64,000 nt of DNA from VAZQ01 sp963739385. Lineage in GTDB: Bacteria; Pseudomonadota; Alphaproteobacteria; Rhizobiales; Xanthobacteraceae. This document shows, in pieces, positions 55,933-64,000 of this stretch. The notes beneath the pieces were generated by a model. The model saw only the letters and a program-made list of their open reading frames with translations, made no database searches and was not told the origin of the DNA. The stretch is from positions 50,771 through 114,770 of the forward strand of contig CAVUAI010000049.1 in NCBI GenBank assembly GCA_963739385.1, given 5' to 3'. The translations under genes were made by a program, and so were the position numbers. Position 1 is the first letter of the stretch. Every line of letters begins with the position of its first letter.

Positions 55933-55948
55933 TGTGAACTACTTCACA
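55933..55948. promoter_or_regulatory. Second CRP-like operator TGTGA-N6-TCACA
   Basis: TGTGAACTACTTCACA matches the same consensus as 54701-54716, and the two sites share TGTGAAC and TTCACA. It lies between the minus-strand small gene and the plus-strand gene at 56021. Confidence 0.6.
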
Positions 55949-56020
55949 CTGACGCGGCTTAGTACCTTGCTATGGCGGGATGATCGCATCGAACGGGGGA
56001 CGAATGGCGCCTGACGCTGA

Positions 56021-56398
56021 ATGTATGCCGGCCTGTGGGAGCAGTACCAAGACTTGGCTGCGGGGATGCGAGCGATCCGCGAAGCGGTGGAGCACGCATT
56101 CGGGGCCACGTTGCCGCCAACCGCGACCTTAAACGACGAACTCGAAATCATCACGCGAGCGATTCACGTGATAGGGAGGCGAAGCATGCCGAGCTACAGT
56201 CCAGAACTAATCCAAACTATGCGCGCGGCCCTAGATGAGGTGATGACGAAAATTCCACCGGAGCAGGCGACAGCGGCAATTAAAGCGTACCTGGCTGAGT
56301 GCATCCTAAAGGCCGCCGCAGAGGGCCAGACCAGCTACGAGAGCCTGATGGCTGCAGCCTCGGATCAACTTCCCACAATTCTTTCGATGCTTACCTGA
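56021..56398 (+). CDS. Small conserved hypothetical protein; likely main start at 56186
   Basis: The whole frame encodes 125 residues. The part from the ATG at 56186 (70 residues) has a strong SD (GGGAGGCGAAGC). It matches a very common Bradyrhizobium/Rhizobiales family: YSPELIQTMRAALDEVMTKIP, LAECILKAAAEGQTSYESL and AASDQ..TILSMLT. The preceding 55 residues also read like protein (WEQYQDLAAGMRAIREAVEHAFG) but have no good SD. They may be a fused or separate small unit. Helical, cytoplasmic, unknown function. Confidence 0.7.
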   Translation: MYAGLWEQYQDLAAGMRAIREAVEHAFGATLPPTATLNDELEIITRAIHVIGRRSMPSYSPELIQTMRAALDEVMTKIPPEQATAAIKAYLAECILKAAAEGQTSYESLMAAASDQLPTILSMLT

Positions 56399-56660
56399 GT
56401 GCCGGAAGGCGGGCTGAACAGACTGCCGGCAATTTTGCGGTCCAGCCAGCTTCATAATTGACCTACGAGGTGAGCGTCGCGCTGCGAAATATCGCCGGAG
56501 TGCCCCGATACCGCGCGGTTTCGAGCGGGGGGTGCCGCGCCGTTTTCAGGTGTTTTCACATGATACTGATCGTTAAGACTCCTGGCAAACAGCTGAAAAA
56601 CATCAGCGGCCGGACTGACATTGGAGAGCTGATCATCATTGCCAGCAGAAAGATCTTTGC

Positions 56661-57719
56661 GTGAAAGCGCGACCTGCCCTGAGAGCTTTTGTCGTCATTC
56701 TTTCGCTTTCGGTCGTTTGCAGTACCGCTAGCGCGGCCGGCGCAACGCGCGACTGGAATAAATACCCGGCGGTTCTCCAATTGACCACCAGTGAGGACGT
56801 TTTTGCCATCGGGGATCCGCATGGCGATCTAGACCGGCTGACCGGCGTGCTATTGGCGGCTGGGCTCATTGCCGCCGCACCAAGCGCGCCCGACCAAGTG
56901 AAATGGGCGGGCGGCAAATCGGTATTGGTCATCACGGGTGACTTGATCGACAAGGGCAGCGACTCGCTCGGGGTTATTGCGCTGTTGCGGAAGCTCCAGA
57001 GTGACGCCGCAAGCCGTGGCGGTCAGGTCATCATCTCAATGGGCAATCACGAGGCAGAATTTCTGGCTGAGCCCACCGGAAGGAAAACAAGGGACTTTGC
57101 CGCGGAACTGAAAGAGGCCGGGCTAGATCCGACCGACGTTGCCAATTGCAACGGCGACTTAGGCCAATTCCTCTGCAATTTGCCGATTGCAGTGCGGGTG
57201 AACAACTGGTTCTTCAGCCACGGCGGAAATACCAAGAATCGGACGATTCCGGAATTGTCTGCCGCCATCGAAGCTGGTTTCGATAAGGATGGTTTTGCCA
57301 GTACGGAGCTGATCGGTCACAATTCGATTTTGGAGGCGCGCCTCAACAAGAAAGGTCCGCACGGTCTGCCCTGGTTCTATGATGGCGATTCCGACACCAA
57401 TCCGCAAAAGCTGCTTGCGAAGTACGCCAAGAAGCTGGGTGTCGGACATTTAGTCCAGGGCCATCAACCAGGCAAGGTGAAGTTCCCTGACAAAAGAAAC
57501 AGAGAGGAGTACACTTTCTTCCAGCGCTACGGGCTGCTGTTTCTGATTGACAGCGGCATGAGCAAGGGAATCGAGGAGAGTGACAGTACGGGCGGCGCCA
57601 TGCGCATCAAGAACGGAAATAAGGCTGTCGTCATCTGCGCCAACCGCACGCAAAAAACGCTGTGGGAGAGGAAGACGAATTCCGATCATCAGACGAAGGA
57701 GTGCGGGGAGAAACCCTGA
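56661..57719 (+). CDS. Exported calcineurin-like metallophosphoesterase (SLP-type)
   Basis: This 352-residue protein starts with GTG and a signal peptide (FVVILSLSVVCSTASAAG). The two-metal phosphoesterase motifs are present in order: GDPHGD, GDLIDKGSD, GNHEAE, FSHGG and GHQPGK. The Asp-rich order resembles Shewanella-like phosphatases (SLP), which act on phosphoproteins or phospho-compounds outside the cytoplasm. It is followed immediately by a decayed DUF4062 gene on the other strand. No operon partner. The GC content is lower than in the core region. Confidence 0.85.
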   Translation: MKARPALRAFVVILSLSVVCSTASAAGATRDWNKYPAVLQLTTSEDVFAIGDPHGDLDRLTGVLLAAGLIAAAPSAPDQVKWAGGKSVLVITGDLIDKGSDSLGVIALLRKLQSDAASRGGQVIISMGNHEAEFLAEPTGRKTRDFAAELKEAGLDPTDVANCNGDLGQFLCNLPIAVRVNNWFFSHGGNTKNRTIPELSAAIEAGFDKDGFASTELIGHNSILEARLNKKGPHGLPWFYDGDSDTNPQKLLAKYAKKLGVGHLVQGHQPGKVKFPDKRNREEYTFFQRYGLLFLIDSGMSKGIEESDSTGGAMRIKNGNKAVVICANRTQKTLWERKTNSDHQTKECGEKP

Positions 57720-58127
57720 TCAGAATAGCTGGACGGTACCGAGTAGCGCGCGCAGCCGAGACACGTCCTCGCCGGCGCCGGGCGCGCCGCTCATCGCATC
57801 CACCCGGTTGGGTAGCCAGGGCGCTTCGGGATCTAGCAGGAAGGCTAGTACCGGTTTGCCGCTCTCCTGCGCTTCGGCGAGTTCGATTTCAGTAATCGAT
57901 CGTCCGTTCGGCGGGTCCGCTGTGCGGGCCTGGTACGTACCCGTATCGCCAGGCAACGATGATCACGTAGGGCGTCCGCGGCGCGTAGTCGGTTACAGCG
58001 GTCCACCGGCTTACTTCCCTCAGCTATGTACTGCTCCATGCATCGTGGCCCATAAGGCGCAGCGTTCGGTCCACTGCGGCGCGGTGATCGACTAGATCCT
58101 GGTACGTAGAGGAAATGTCACCTTCAT
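57720..58127 (-). pseudogene. DUF4062-domain gene, multiply frameshifted
   Basis: From an ATG at 58127 the pieces in order are ISSTYQDLVDHRAAVDRTL with LMGHDAW, then MEQYIAEGSKPVDRC, then VIIVAWRYGYVPGPHSG, then SITEIELAEAQESGKPVLAFLLDPEAPWLP. These are the full set of DUF4062 blocks, but they lie in three frames. DUF4062 is a TIR/SLOG-like N-terminal domain of NTPase and effector proteins in bacterial conflict systems. Everything after this domain is missing. Confidence 0.75.
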
Positions 58128-58407
58128 AATGGCCTCGAAAGATCAATGTGCGGTTAGCTGACCGTGACGAGAGCGCAATCGCCGTCCAAGATAAGCGAAA
58201 CGGTTCAGCAAAGCTAACGCGCGGAGGCATCGATCCAACAGGCCCCTGCAGCGGATGTTGGGGCGGGCCTGCACATCTCGTTTTTACATAGCAGTGGCTC
58301 TTTGAAGCGTCGAAAGAATTTCCCTTGATTTCGATGAATTGAAGCATCAGAGGCTTTCGGGTCTAAGCTGTGAGCCGGACGCCGGAATGCGGGGCTATTG
58401 CCGACCG

Positions 58408-58439
58408 GATGCAAGATCATTCCATGATCAGCGGTGCCG
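58408..58439. repeat. Dispersed repeat shared with 63034-63065
   Basis: GATGCAAGATCATTC, two variable bases and TGATCAGC followed by GTGCCG. The copies differ at 3 of 32 positions. The centre (TGATC..TGATCA) is partly palindromic, as at transposon ends. Confidence 0.6.
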
Positions 58440-58558
58440 CTCTCGTTCGCGGCTTTCATCCGGTGTGTGTCTTGCTTGCGTTCGTTTGATCCCCTGCAAA
58501 GGAGTAGAAGACGCTGAATAATTCAGTGCCGAAACGTTAGTCGGAGTCTGGAATTAAA

Positions 58559-59035
58559 CGCATAATGGTCTCGATGCGCGCCACTCAGCGAGCCGCCCTC
58601 ATCGAGGAGGCGAGTAGTGCCTTGCTACAACACCATCGTGTGAAGGTAAAACGGGTGGCCACGCCCACATCGGACAGCACATCCCGCCTTCGAAAGCCGC
58701 GAGCGGGCCCTGCGGTTGGAGCGCCCGCTCGCGTCTTTCGAACGGTTGATCTGGAATGCGCGATGCGTCTCTGTGTGCGTAATTTGGCAATGGAAGCCAT
58801 CCTGTCTCCTGTCTCCGAGGGCCTTTTTTTGGTGTCTCGTTTTTGATGTGTGCTGGTCCCGGCTCAACTCGTCGCAGGGTCGCGGACTGGCTGGCATGCG
58901 CGAGGAATAAGAGGACCATAACGGATGCCGCTGCCGGGTGAGGGCACCCTCCCGTCGGGGCGGGCTCGACTTTATCGAAAGGTAACCTCCCGGCCCTCGT
59001 CCCCGGTAGAAGCATCGCATAATGGTCTCGATGCG
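58559..59035. repeat. Pair of identical 20-bp direct repeats
   Basis: CGCATAATGGTCTCGATGCG occurs at 58559-58578 and again at 59016-59035 without mismatch, enclosing about 440 bp with no gene. The unit itself has a partial dyad (CGCAT...ATGCG). Confidence 0.6.
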
Positions 59036-59223
59036 GCTCGAAGCGAGGACGGAGATGTGAGTTCGGCAAGGTTCTCGCCGACGCCAAGAAGCACTTGAGA
59101 AAAAGACATATTTTGTGGCGAACCTCTTTATAGCGGAACAGGAAATACGCAAGGTTCCCCGATGATTTGGCACATCGGGGGACCGAAATACGATTTCGTG
59201 CTCAGCCTTCGAAAGGCACTGAG

Positions 59224-59724
59224 CTACGAAACCTCTTTGCGCCTTCGCTTAATCTTCTTCGCTTTCGATTTTCGCTTCCGCGTTGCTGGCTTAGACGTCG
59301 TCGCGGGGCCGGGGGCTATGGCAAGCGTTGCGCTCAGCTTGGCGTTGAGAGGCGACGGACCGCTCGCTGCATTTATCATTTGCATCACCGTGGCGTAGTC
59401 CTCGACAACTCTGTACGGAGCCCGCGTCACCGAAACGGTCGTGCCCGGCGGGGTGTCTCGCACATTTTTGACAGATGCGACGTTTATCCAGATCGGGAAC
59501 GATGGCCACCTTCCGTCGGCTGGGATGTGGAACACTACAAGACGAATTAGCCCGTGCAGTCGCGCAGCCAAATCTTCCGCGCGCTCGGGTGTGATTTGCA
59601 AACCGCTATTCAGATCAATCCGCGTCCCACTCTGTGGGGCACGATGGTCGTCGTAATAGAATTGTGCAAACGTTGCGGGGTTCATCTGAATAACGGAGCC
59701 GTCTGGTCTCGTGATCGGAATCAT
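59224..59724 (-). CDS. Hypothetical protein with a Lys/Arg-rich tail (166 aa)
   Basis: The start is the ATG at 59724 with GGAG eight bases upstream. A longer frame to 59841 is not supported. The protein reads ITRPDGSVIQMNPATFAQFYYDDH, then LQITPERAEDLAARLHGLI, a beta-rich middle (RWPSFPIWINVASVKNV, TTVSVTRAPYRVVEDYATVMQMI) and a highly basic end (RKRKSKAKKIKRRRKE). It is soluble and perhaps binds nucleic acid through the tail. No family recognised. Divergent from the metallophosphoesterase across 186 bases. Confidence 0.65.
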   Translation of the reverse strand: MIPITRPDGSVIQMNPATFAQFYYDDHRAPQSGTRIDLNSGLQITPERAEDLAARLHGLIRLVVFHIPADGRWPSFPIWINVASVKNVRDTPPGTTVSVTRAPYRVVEDYATVMQMINAASGPSPLNAKLSATLAIAPGPATTSKPATRKRKSKAKKIKRRRKEVS

Positions 59725-59910
59725 GAACGAATCTCCGTTTGCGCGGTTCTCCCGGCTTGACTGTGATGATGTTTCGGAAAACGGAATTGCGCAATCCGCC
59801 GGACGGGACTTTTTCTTGCGTAGGACACGGGCGGAATGCACGCGAAGGACGAGATGAAATTGGAGGCTTCGAAGCTAGTTGCCAGCAAACGGCGATCAGG
59901 ATAGTAATTC

Positions 59911-61134
59911 ATGGATATGGAAGGTTTCCTCCTCAGGAGCATACTCCCAAACATGCTGAGTTTCTATCGCCCTAGGCCTTCCGGAGGACCGCTTGCGTCG
60001 ATCGAGAGACTGAGTCTCGGGATGGCGACCGAGGCTTTGACCGTGGAAGCGGCAGTGCCGGCTCATTTCGAACCGATCCCATTTCCACCGACTGGTCCCT
60101 TTCCCTACCAGCTCGACCTGGCGGAGATTCTGGGCACAGAAGAGGTGGATCGAATCAGTACTGCCGGCCGCATGGTTTTTCATACCACTGGTGATTCTGG
60201 CGGTGTGAAGAGCCCGGAGGCACAATCAAACGTTGCTTCAGGATTGGAACGATCGTTTAATGGCAATCCCAAACCAGCCTCTTTTTTGTATCATGTTGGG
60301 GACGTGGTTTACTATATGGGGGAGATAAATAGGTACTTTGATCAGTTCTATGAGCCGTACGAACACTATCCTGCGCCGATCTTCGCTATTCCCGGCAATC
60401 ATGACGGTGCTACTGGTTCGTCAGGCACGCGCTCTCTTGAAGGCTTTCAAAGGAACTTCTGCGCGCCTAAAGGCACTTACTCTAAAGAGTCCATGGATAC
60501 TCAGCGTATGGCCATGTGCCAGCCCTACGTTTACTGGTGTCTCCTTACACCTCTAGCGTATTTTATTGGTTTGTACACTAACGTGCCCGAGGGCGGACAG
60601 ATTGATGCGGAACAACGCGAGTGGTTCCGCCGGCAGTTGGCTGATGCTCCGACGGACCGCGCATTGATCCTGGCATTGCACCATCCCATCTATTCTTTCG
60701 ACGATTTTCACAGCGGCAGCCCTGTCATGGCCCGAGAAGTGCAGGATGCGATCAATGAATCGCGACGTATTCCGAACATGATCTTGACTGGCCATGTCCA
60801 CAACTACCAGCGCATCGAAAAGGCGGTCGGAGCACGAACGTTGCCGCTCCTCGTAATCGGAAATGGAGGATACTGGAATTTGCACAGGCTAAATGTCGCC
60901 CCAGGCCACGAAGATTCTGCAACGGGCGCGAAGATTGTCGCTAGCATCGACAATCGTCATGGTTTTACCACGATAGAAGTAACCAGGGATCACATTGAAG
61001 GCTTCTTTACAACCGTGCCTAGACCGCAGGAATCCTGGTCCGAACCTGCAGTGTTTCAAACGTTCGATACCTTCCGCTATCAAGCATCAGCGCTTCGTCT
61101 AGATCAGGGGGAAAGCATCCGGTTGCTGACCTGA
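59911..61134 (+). CDS. Calcineurin-like metallophosphoesterase (407 aa)
   Basis: The binuclear-metal motifs are present in order: TTGDSG, GDVVYYMG, GNHDG, LHHPIYS and GHVHNYQR. The last resembles purple-acid-phosphatase and 3',5'-cAMP phosphodiesterase-type proteins. No clear signal peptide is present; a hydrophobic start (GFLLRSILPNML) could be a weak anchor. The start ATG at 59911 or 59917 is uncertain, since SD sequence is weak. The GC content is low for this genome. It is followed by a DUF2252 gene broken by an IS3 element. Substrate unknown. Confidence 0.82.
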   Translation: MDMEGFLLRSILPNMLSFYRPRPSGGPLASIERLSLGMATEALTVEAAVPAHFEPIPFPPTGPFPYQLDLAEILGTEEVDRISTAGRMVFHTTGDSGGVKSPEAQSNVASGLERSFNGNPKPASFLYHVGDVVYYMGEINRYFDQFYEPYEHYPAPIFAIPGNHDGATGSSGTRSLEGFQRNFCAPKGTYSKESMDTQRMAMCQPYVYWCLLTPLAYFIGLYTNVPEGGQIDAEQREWFRRQLADAPTDRALILALHHPIYSFDDFHSGSPVMAREVQDAINESRRIPNMILTGHVHNYQRIEKAVGARTLPLLVIGNGGYWNLHRLNVAPGHEDSATGAKIVASIDNRHGFTTIEVTRDHIEGFFTTVPRPQESWSEPAVFQTFDTFRYQASALRLDQGESIRLLT

Positions 61135-61408
61135 TCACAATGGGCGTGTGCTACTGGTTGCGTCAGTAGTCGGGCGCTCTGTGAAGAGCGAGCTATCCTA
61201 ATCGCACGTGGCCTGACGGATTAGATGTCATTTAAATCAGATAACGCTGCATTCGAGGCATGGTTGCGTGAACAATGCTCTGTGGTGGAAGAGGATTTGG
61301 AATACAAAAATCGGCGAATGGCCAAGAATTCTTTCGTCTTTCAGAGGTGGTCCTGTTTCCTGAGACAGGCGGCTAAGGTGGATTCGGCTATGAAGAGGGT
61401 AATCCACC

Positions 61409-61690
61409 ATGAGGACGCGGAGACGGTTTTCGGCTGAGTTCAAAGCGAAGGTCGCGCTTGAGGCGATCAAGGGCCACGAGACGGTTGCGGAGCTGGCGAC
61501 CAAGCACGAACTGCATCCAACCCAGATTGCAGCTTGGAAGCGAGAGGCGATCGAGAAGCTGGCCAAGGTCTTCGACGAGAAGGGCAGCGCGCGCGAGCAG
61601 AGCCGGGACGCCGAGCTGACGAGGCTTCACGCGAAGATTGGTCAGCTCGTTGTGGAGAGAGATTTTTTGTCGAAAGCCTTCGATCGCTGA
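61409..61690 (+). CDS. IS3-family transposase OrfA
   Basis: This 93-residue helix-turn-helix protein (TRRRFSAEFKAKVALEAIKG, HPTQIAAWKREAIEKL) has a C-terminal leucine-zipper region. It should bind the element ends. It ends with FLSKAFDR just before orfB, and the usual product is an OrfAB fusion made by -1 frameshifting. Confidence 0.9.
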   Translation: MRTRRRFSAEFKAKVALEAIKGHETVAELATKHELHPTQIAAWKREAIEKLAKVFDEKGSAREQSRDAELTRLHAKIGQLVVERDFLSKAFDR

Positions 61691-61710
61691 GCCTGGATCG
61701 GAGGAAGACG

Positions 61711-62542
61711 ATGATCGATTCCGGTCATCCACGGCTCTCGATTGTGCGCCAATGTGAGCTGGTCGATCAGTCGTTCGTCGTTCTACCGTGAGCCGGCAGT
61801 GGAGAGCAAAGAGACGCTCAGGTTGATGCGTCTCTTAGATGAGCAGTTCCTGGAGACACCTTGGTACGGCTCGCGGCAGATGGCATGGCATCTGCGACGC
61901 AACGGCTGGTGCGTTGGGCGCCATCGCGTCCGTCGGCTGATGAGCAAGATGGGCTTGGCGCCGATCTACCAGCGCCCGAAGACGAGCGAACCGCATCCAC
62001 AGCACCAGACATGGCCATACCTGCTTCGCCATCTGACCATCAACCGGCCGAACCAAGTCTGGTGCGCAGATGTGACCTATATCCCGATGCGGCGTGGCTT
62101 CCTCTACCTCGTGGTGATCATGGACTGGTTCAGCCGAAAGCTTCTGGCGTGGAGACTATCGAATACGATGGATGCTGACTTCTGTGTCACGGCGTTAGAG
62201 GAGGCAATCGCCCGCTTCGGCAAGCCCGAGATCTTCAACACGGATCAAGGCTCGCAGTTCACGAGCTTTGCGTTCACGAACACTTTGAGGGATGCCGACA
62301 TTCGCATCTCGATGGACGGCCGTGGCCGCTGGATGGACAATGTCTTCATCGAGCGGCTGTGGCGATCGCTGAAATATGAATGCGTCTTCCTCAATGCATT
62401 CGAGACTGGCAGTGAGGCAAGAACTGGGATCGGATGTTGGATCGGCTTCTATAACACCGATCGACCCCACTCGGCATTCGGCGGCAGAACGCCCGACGAG
62501 GTCTATGCTAGGCAGGCAAACGAGGAGAAATTGGCGGCGTAA
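61711..62542 (+). CDS. IS3-family transposase OrfB, frameshifted near 61765
   Basis: The frame starts at the ATG at 61711 (MIDSGHPRLSIVRQCELV) and is lost near 61765, where two bases seem to be missing from CTGGTC(TC)GATC. The catalytic frame then runs from about 61768 to 62542 with the DDE residues in WCADVTYIP, FNTDQGSQF and DNVFIERLW. The ATG at 61742 is only an ORF start, not the natural one. As read here the element would be defective unless this is a sequencing error. Confidence 0.85.
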
Positions 62543-62745
62543 TCGAACCCAGAATCCACCTTAGCCAAGCCGCCGAACTGTCCCGCAAAGCGGGGACCAC
62601 CTCTTTCTGAGAGCTACTTTTTTTCGTTGGGCAAAGCAGATCGAGACGCTATGTGCTGGATTAGAGAATGCTCCTCGGGTGCTCTCTGTCGGTGACACTC
62701 ACACCGAGAATTTCGGCACATGGCGAGATGCCGAAGGCCGACTAG

Positions 62746-63541
62746 GTCCAATCTACGTTCTGGATTCCCACCGCCAGGGAGTACCAATCCCGTGCTGCGA
62801 GCCGTAAAGCGCTGCTTGTCCGGTGGAGACCGGAGTGCTGGCTGGGGCGAAGAGATTCGGACCTCTGCATTGCGGAATCGAAATCCCCTGACAAGGGCAA
62901 AGACAAGGACCGCAACGTCCGCCTGCCAGCGCGCGCGAGCGGGAGGTTCCTGGGAGCTGGACATGCCCCAAAGAGACGGGACTGTCTGGCAAGACAACGG
63001 GTTCTGCACCCGGCTGCCGGGCACGCCCAGCGTGATGCAAGATCATTCAGTGATCAGCTGTGCCGGAAACTAGCAACAACATTCGCCAGAAATGACTGGC
63101 TTTCCCGGGCGAAGAGAGCGTCACTGCTGTGGCATGGTTAAGGGCCGTGGCCCTCCCAGGATCCTGCCCCGCCGGCTAATTAGCAGCTTGTGCTGCTGTC
63201 CGCCGCCTCGCAGCGCGAGGACGGCGCCATTGACCCTGCCCAGTCCCCGCTGCCTGCCTGGCGTCGTGACGATGACCGAGGGCAGCTGGCGCTGTGCGTC
63301 ACGGCAACGGCCTTGCCGCTATTGGAATAGATAAGATTGGCGCGTCGTTGGCAGCGCCGCTCCTTTCAGGGGCGCCGCACCGCAAGATGATCCAACTTCC
63401 GATACGCCATCCCAAAGGACGGCTGCCTTTCACACTGCGAAGGGCTGCACAACCGCCCGTCGCAAGGGCAAGGGGAGCAAGGGGTAGTGTCCAGACTTTT
63501 TCGCACATTTAGATTGGGCTGAGCGGCGCCCGGCACTGGCT
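62746..63541. other. Stretch without a recognisable gene
   Basis: No frame is convincing. It lies between the truncated DUF2252 gene and an IS256 transposase, and contains the repeat at 63034-63065. Confidence 0.45.
63034..63065. repeat. Dispersed repeat shared with 58408-58439
   Basis: Matches the copy at 58408-58439 at 29 of 32 positions in the same orientation. The two copies bracket the metallophosphoesterase, DUF2252 and IS3 segment. Confidence 0.6.
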
Positions 63542-64000
63542 TCACGCAGTGATGGCATCTCTCATCTGCTGGTCCTTCAGCAGCTCGATGTTCAGGTATC
63601 TTTTGGTCGACCACGCGGTGCCGGCGATGTGCCGGAGCCTGGCCGCGGCGAGGTTGAGCGCCGATTGCCCGTCGGGGAACGCGCCCACGACGCGCGTACG
63701 CCGTCTGATTTCGCGCAGGATGCGCTCGAGCGGATTGTTGGTGCGGATGCGCCGCCAGTGCTCCTCAGGGAAGGCGTAGTAGGCGAGCGTCTCCTCGACC
63801 GCCGCCTCGACGAGGTCGGCAGCCCTGGTCAGCCGCAGCGCGCGCAGCTTCTCGATCACTCGGATGACCTTTTCGCGTGCGGCCACGATGTCCTCGCCCG
63901 CGTGGATCGCCTTGAGCATCGCCGCAATCTCCCGCACCTTGGTCGAGGGCACGTGGCTGAAGATGTTGCGGTACCAGTGCACGAATGCAGCGTTGCCAGG
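63542..64000 (-). CDS. IS256-family transposase, C-terminal part, frameshifted at the window edge
   Basis: The visible frame reads VHWYRNIFSHVP, LAYYAFPEEHWRRIRTNNPLERILREIRRRTRVVGAFPDG and ends MRDAITA. This is the mutator/IS256 C-terminal half with its catalytic Glu in NPLERI. At 63983 the preceding bases encode WQRC only in another frame, so one extra base separates WQRC from VHWY. The rest of the gene lies outside the window. Confidence 0.85.
   Translation of the reverse strand, partial: PGNAAFVHWYRNIFSHVPSTKVREIAAMLKAIHAGEDIVAAREKVIRVIEKLRALRLTRAADLVEAAVEETLAYYAFPEEHWRRIRTNNPLERILREIRRRTRVVGAFPDGQSALNLAAARLRHIAGTAWSTKRYLNIELLKDQQMRDAITA

Larger units (their letters stand above)
58128..59223. 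other. Long stretch without a confident gene, with repeats
   Basis: No frame has both a ribosome-binding site and protein-like composition. CGCATAATGGTCTCGATGCG occurs twice (58559-58578 and 59016-59035). A 32-bp segment at 58408-58439 recurs at 63034-63065. It is probably debris of mobile elements. Confidence 0.45.
61343..62604 (+). mobile_element. IS3-family insertion sequence (1262 bp)
   Basis: The ends are inverted repeats beginning AGAGGTGGTCC, with a second conserved block TAAGGTGGATTC inside each end. TTC is duplicated on both sides (61340-61342 and 62605-62607), matching the 3-bp target duplication of IS3 elements. It carries orfA and orfB. Confidence 0.85.
61225..62745 (+). pseudogene. 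DUF2252-family gene interrupted by the IS3 element and truncated
   Basis: The 5' piece (61225-61342) encodes SFKSDNAAFEAWLREQCSVV and RMAKNSFVF. The 3' piece starts after the insertion and continues LRATFFRWAKQIETLCAG, then VLSVGDTHTENFGTWRDAEGR, the kinase-like hallmark of DUF2252. Removing the 1262-bp element and one copy of the 3-bp duplication restores the frame across the join. The gene then loses homology near 62745, so it was also cut at its 3' side. Confidence 0.75.

Noticed and set aside
58565..58846. Plus-strand 93-residue frame after the DUF4062 relic
   Set aside because: It lies within repeat-rich DNA, has no SD and no protein-like pattern.

Overview
The window looks like the chromosome of a Bradyrhizobium-type (Nitrobacteraceae, Rhizobiales) alphaproteobacterium. 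This rests on high GC, strong SD-led starts, several Bug-family (TctC) receptors, DUF5681 and ABC_sub_bind relics, and small proteins typical of that group. No rRNA, tRNA or CRISPR array was recognised. At least eight genes carry single frameshifts (copA, subtilase, integrase, a SLOG-like gene, DUF4062, two transposases, a Crp/Fnr gene). Either the accessory regions are decaying or the assembly contains indel errors.

1-19.8 kb is metabolic and orderly. It has a partial membrane-associated protein, a zf-CHCC protein, an FAD monooxygenase, a MetE-like protein and a divergent csoR/copA copper module with a perfect CsoR-type operator. A catabolic run follows (SDR, class II aldolase, Bug receptor), then a complete phnCDEE transporter behind a consensus Pho box. 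Next come an exported HpcH/HpaI aldolase and an exported lactonase. At 16.1-19.5 kb there is a RiPP locus: a short exported precursor ending in a Trp-Arg-Asn motif, a GrrM-type radical SAM/SPASM maturase and a nine-TM protein. A 58-residue PhaR-like mini-protein follows.

19.8-33.4 kb is a mosaic of small proteins, terminators, a CAP-domain protein, a serine-recombinase relic, an RTX-like repeat protein, an IS1182 element that cuts off a cupin gene, a second Bug receptor, a methyltransferase, a DUF5681 protein and two decayed tyrosine recombinases.

33.4-48.3 kb holds a large HExxH metalloprotease with a minisatellite-encoded tail, an IS630 element with an A7 slippery site and a HAD-M28 fusion. 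A run of exported proteins follows: a CxxCH protein, an unknown, a frameshifted subtilase and a possible FAM20C-like kinase.

48.3-64 kb is the most rearranged part. It contains broken ABC_sub_bind, MBL-fold, SLOG-like, TIR, DUF4062 and DUF2252 genes around two intact conflict-type genes, a TPR-trypsin protein and a TIR-6TM protein. It also has two TGTGA-N6-TCACA sites, two metallophosphoesterases, an IS3 element with a 3-bp target duplication and an IS256 transposase running off the end.
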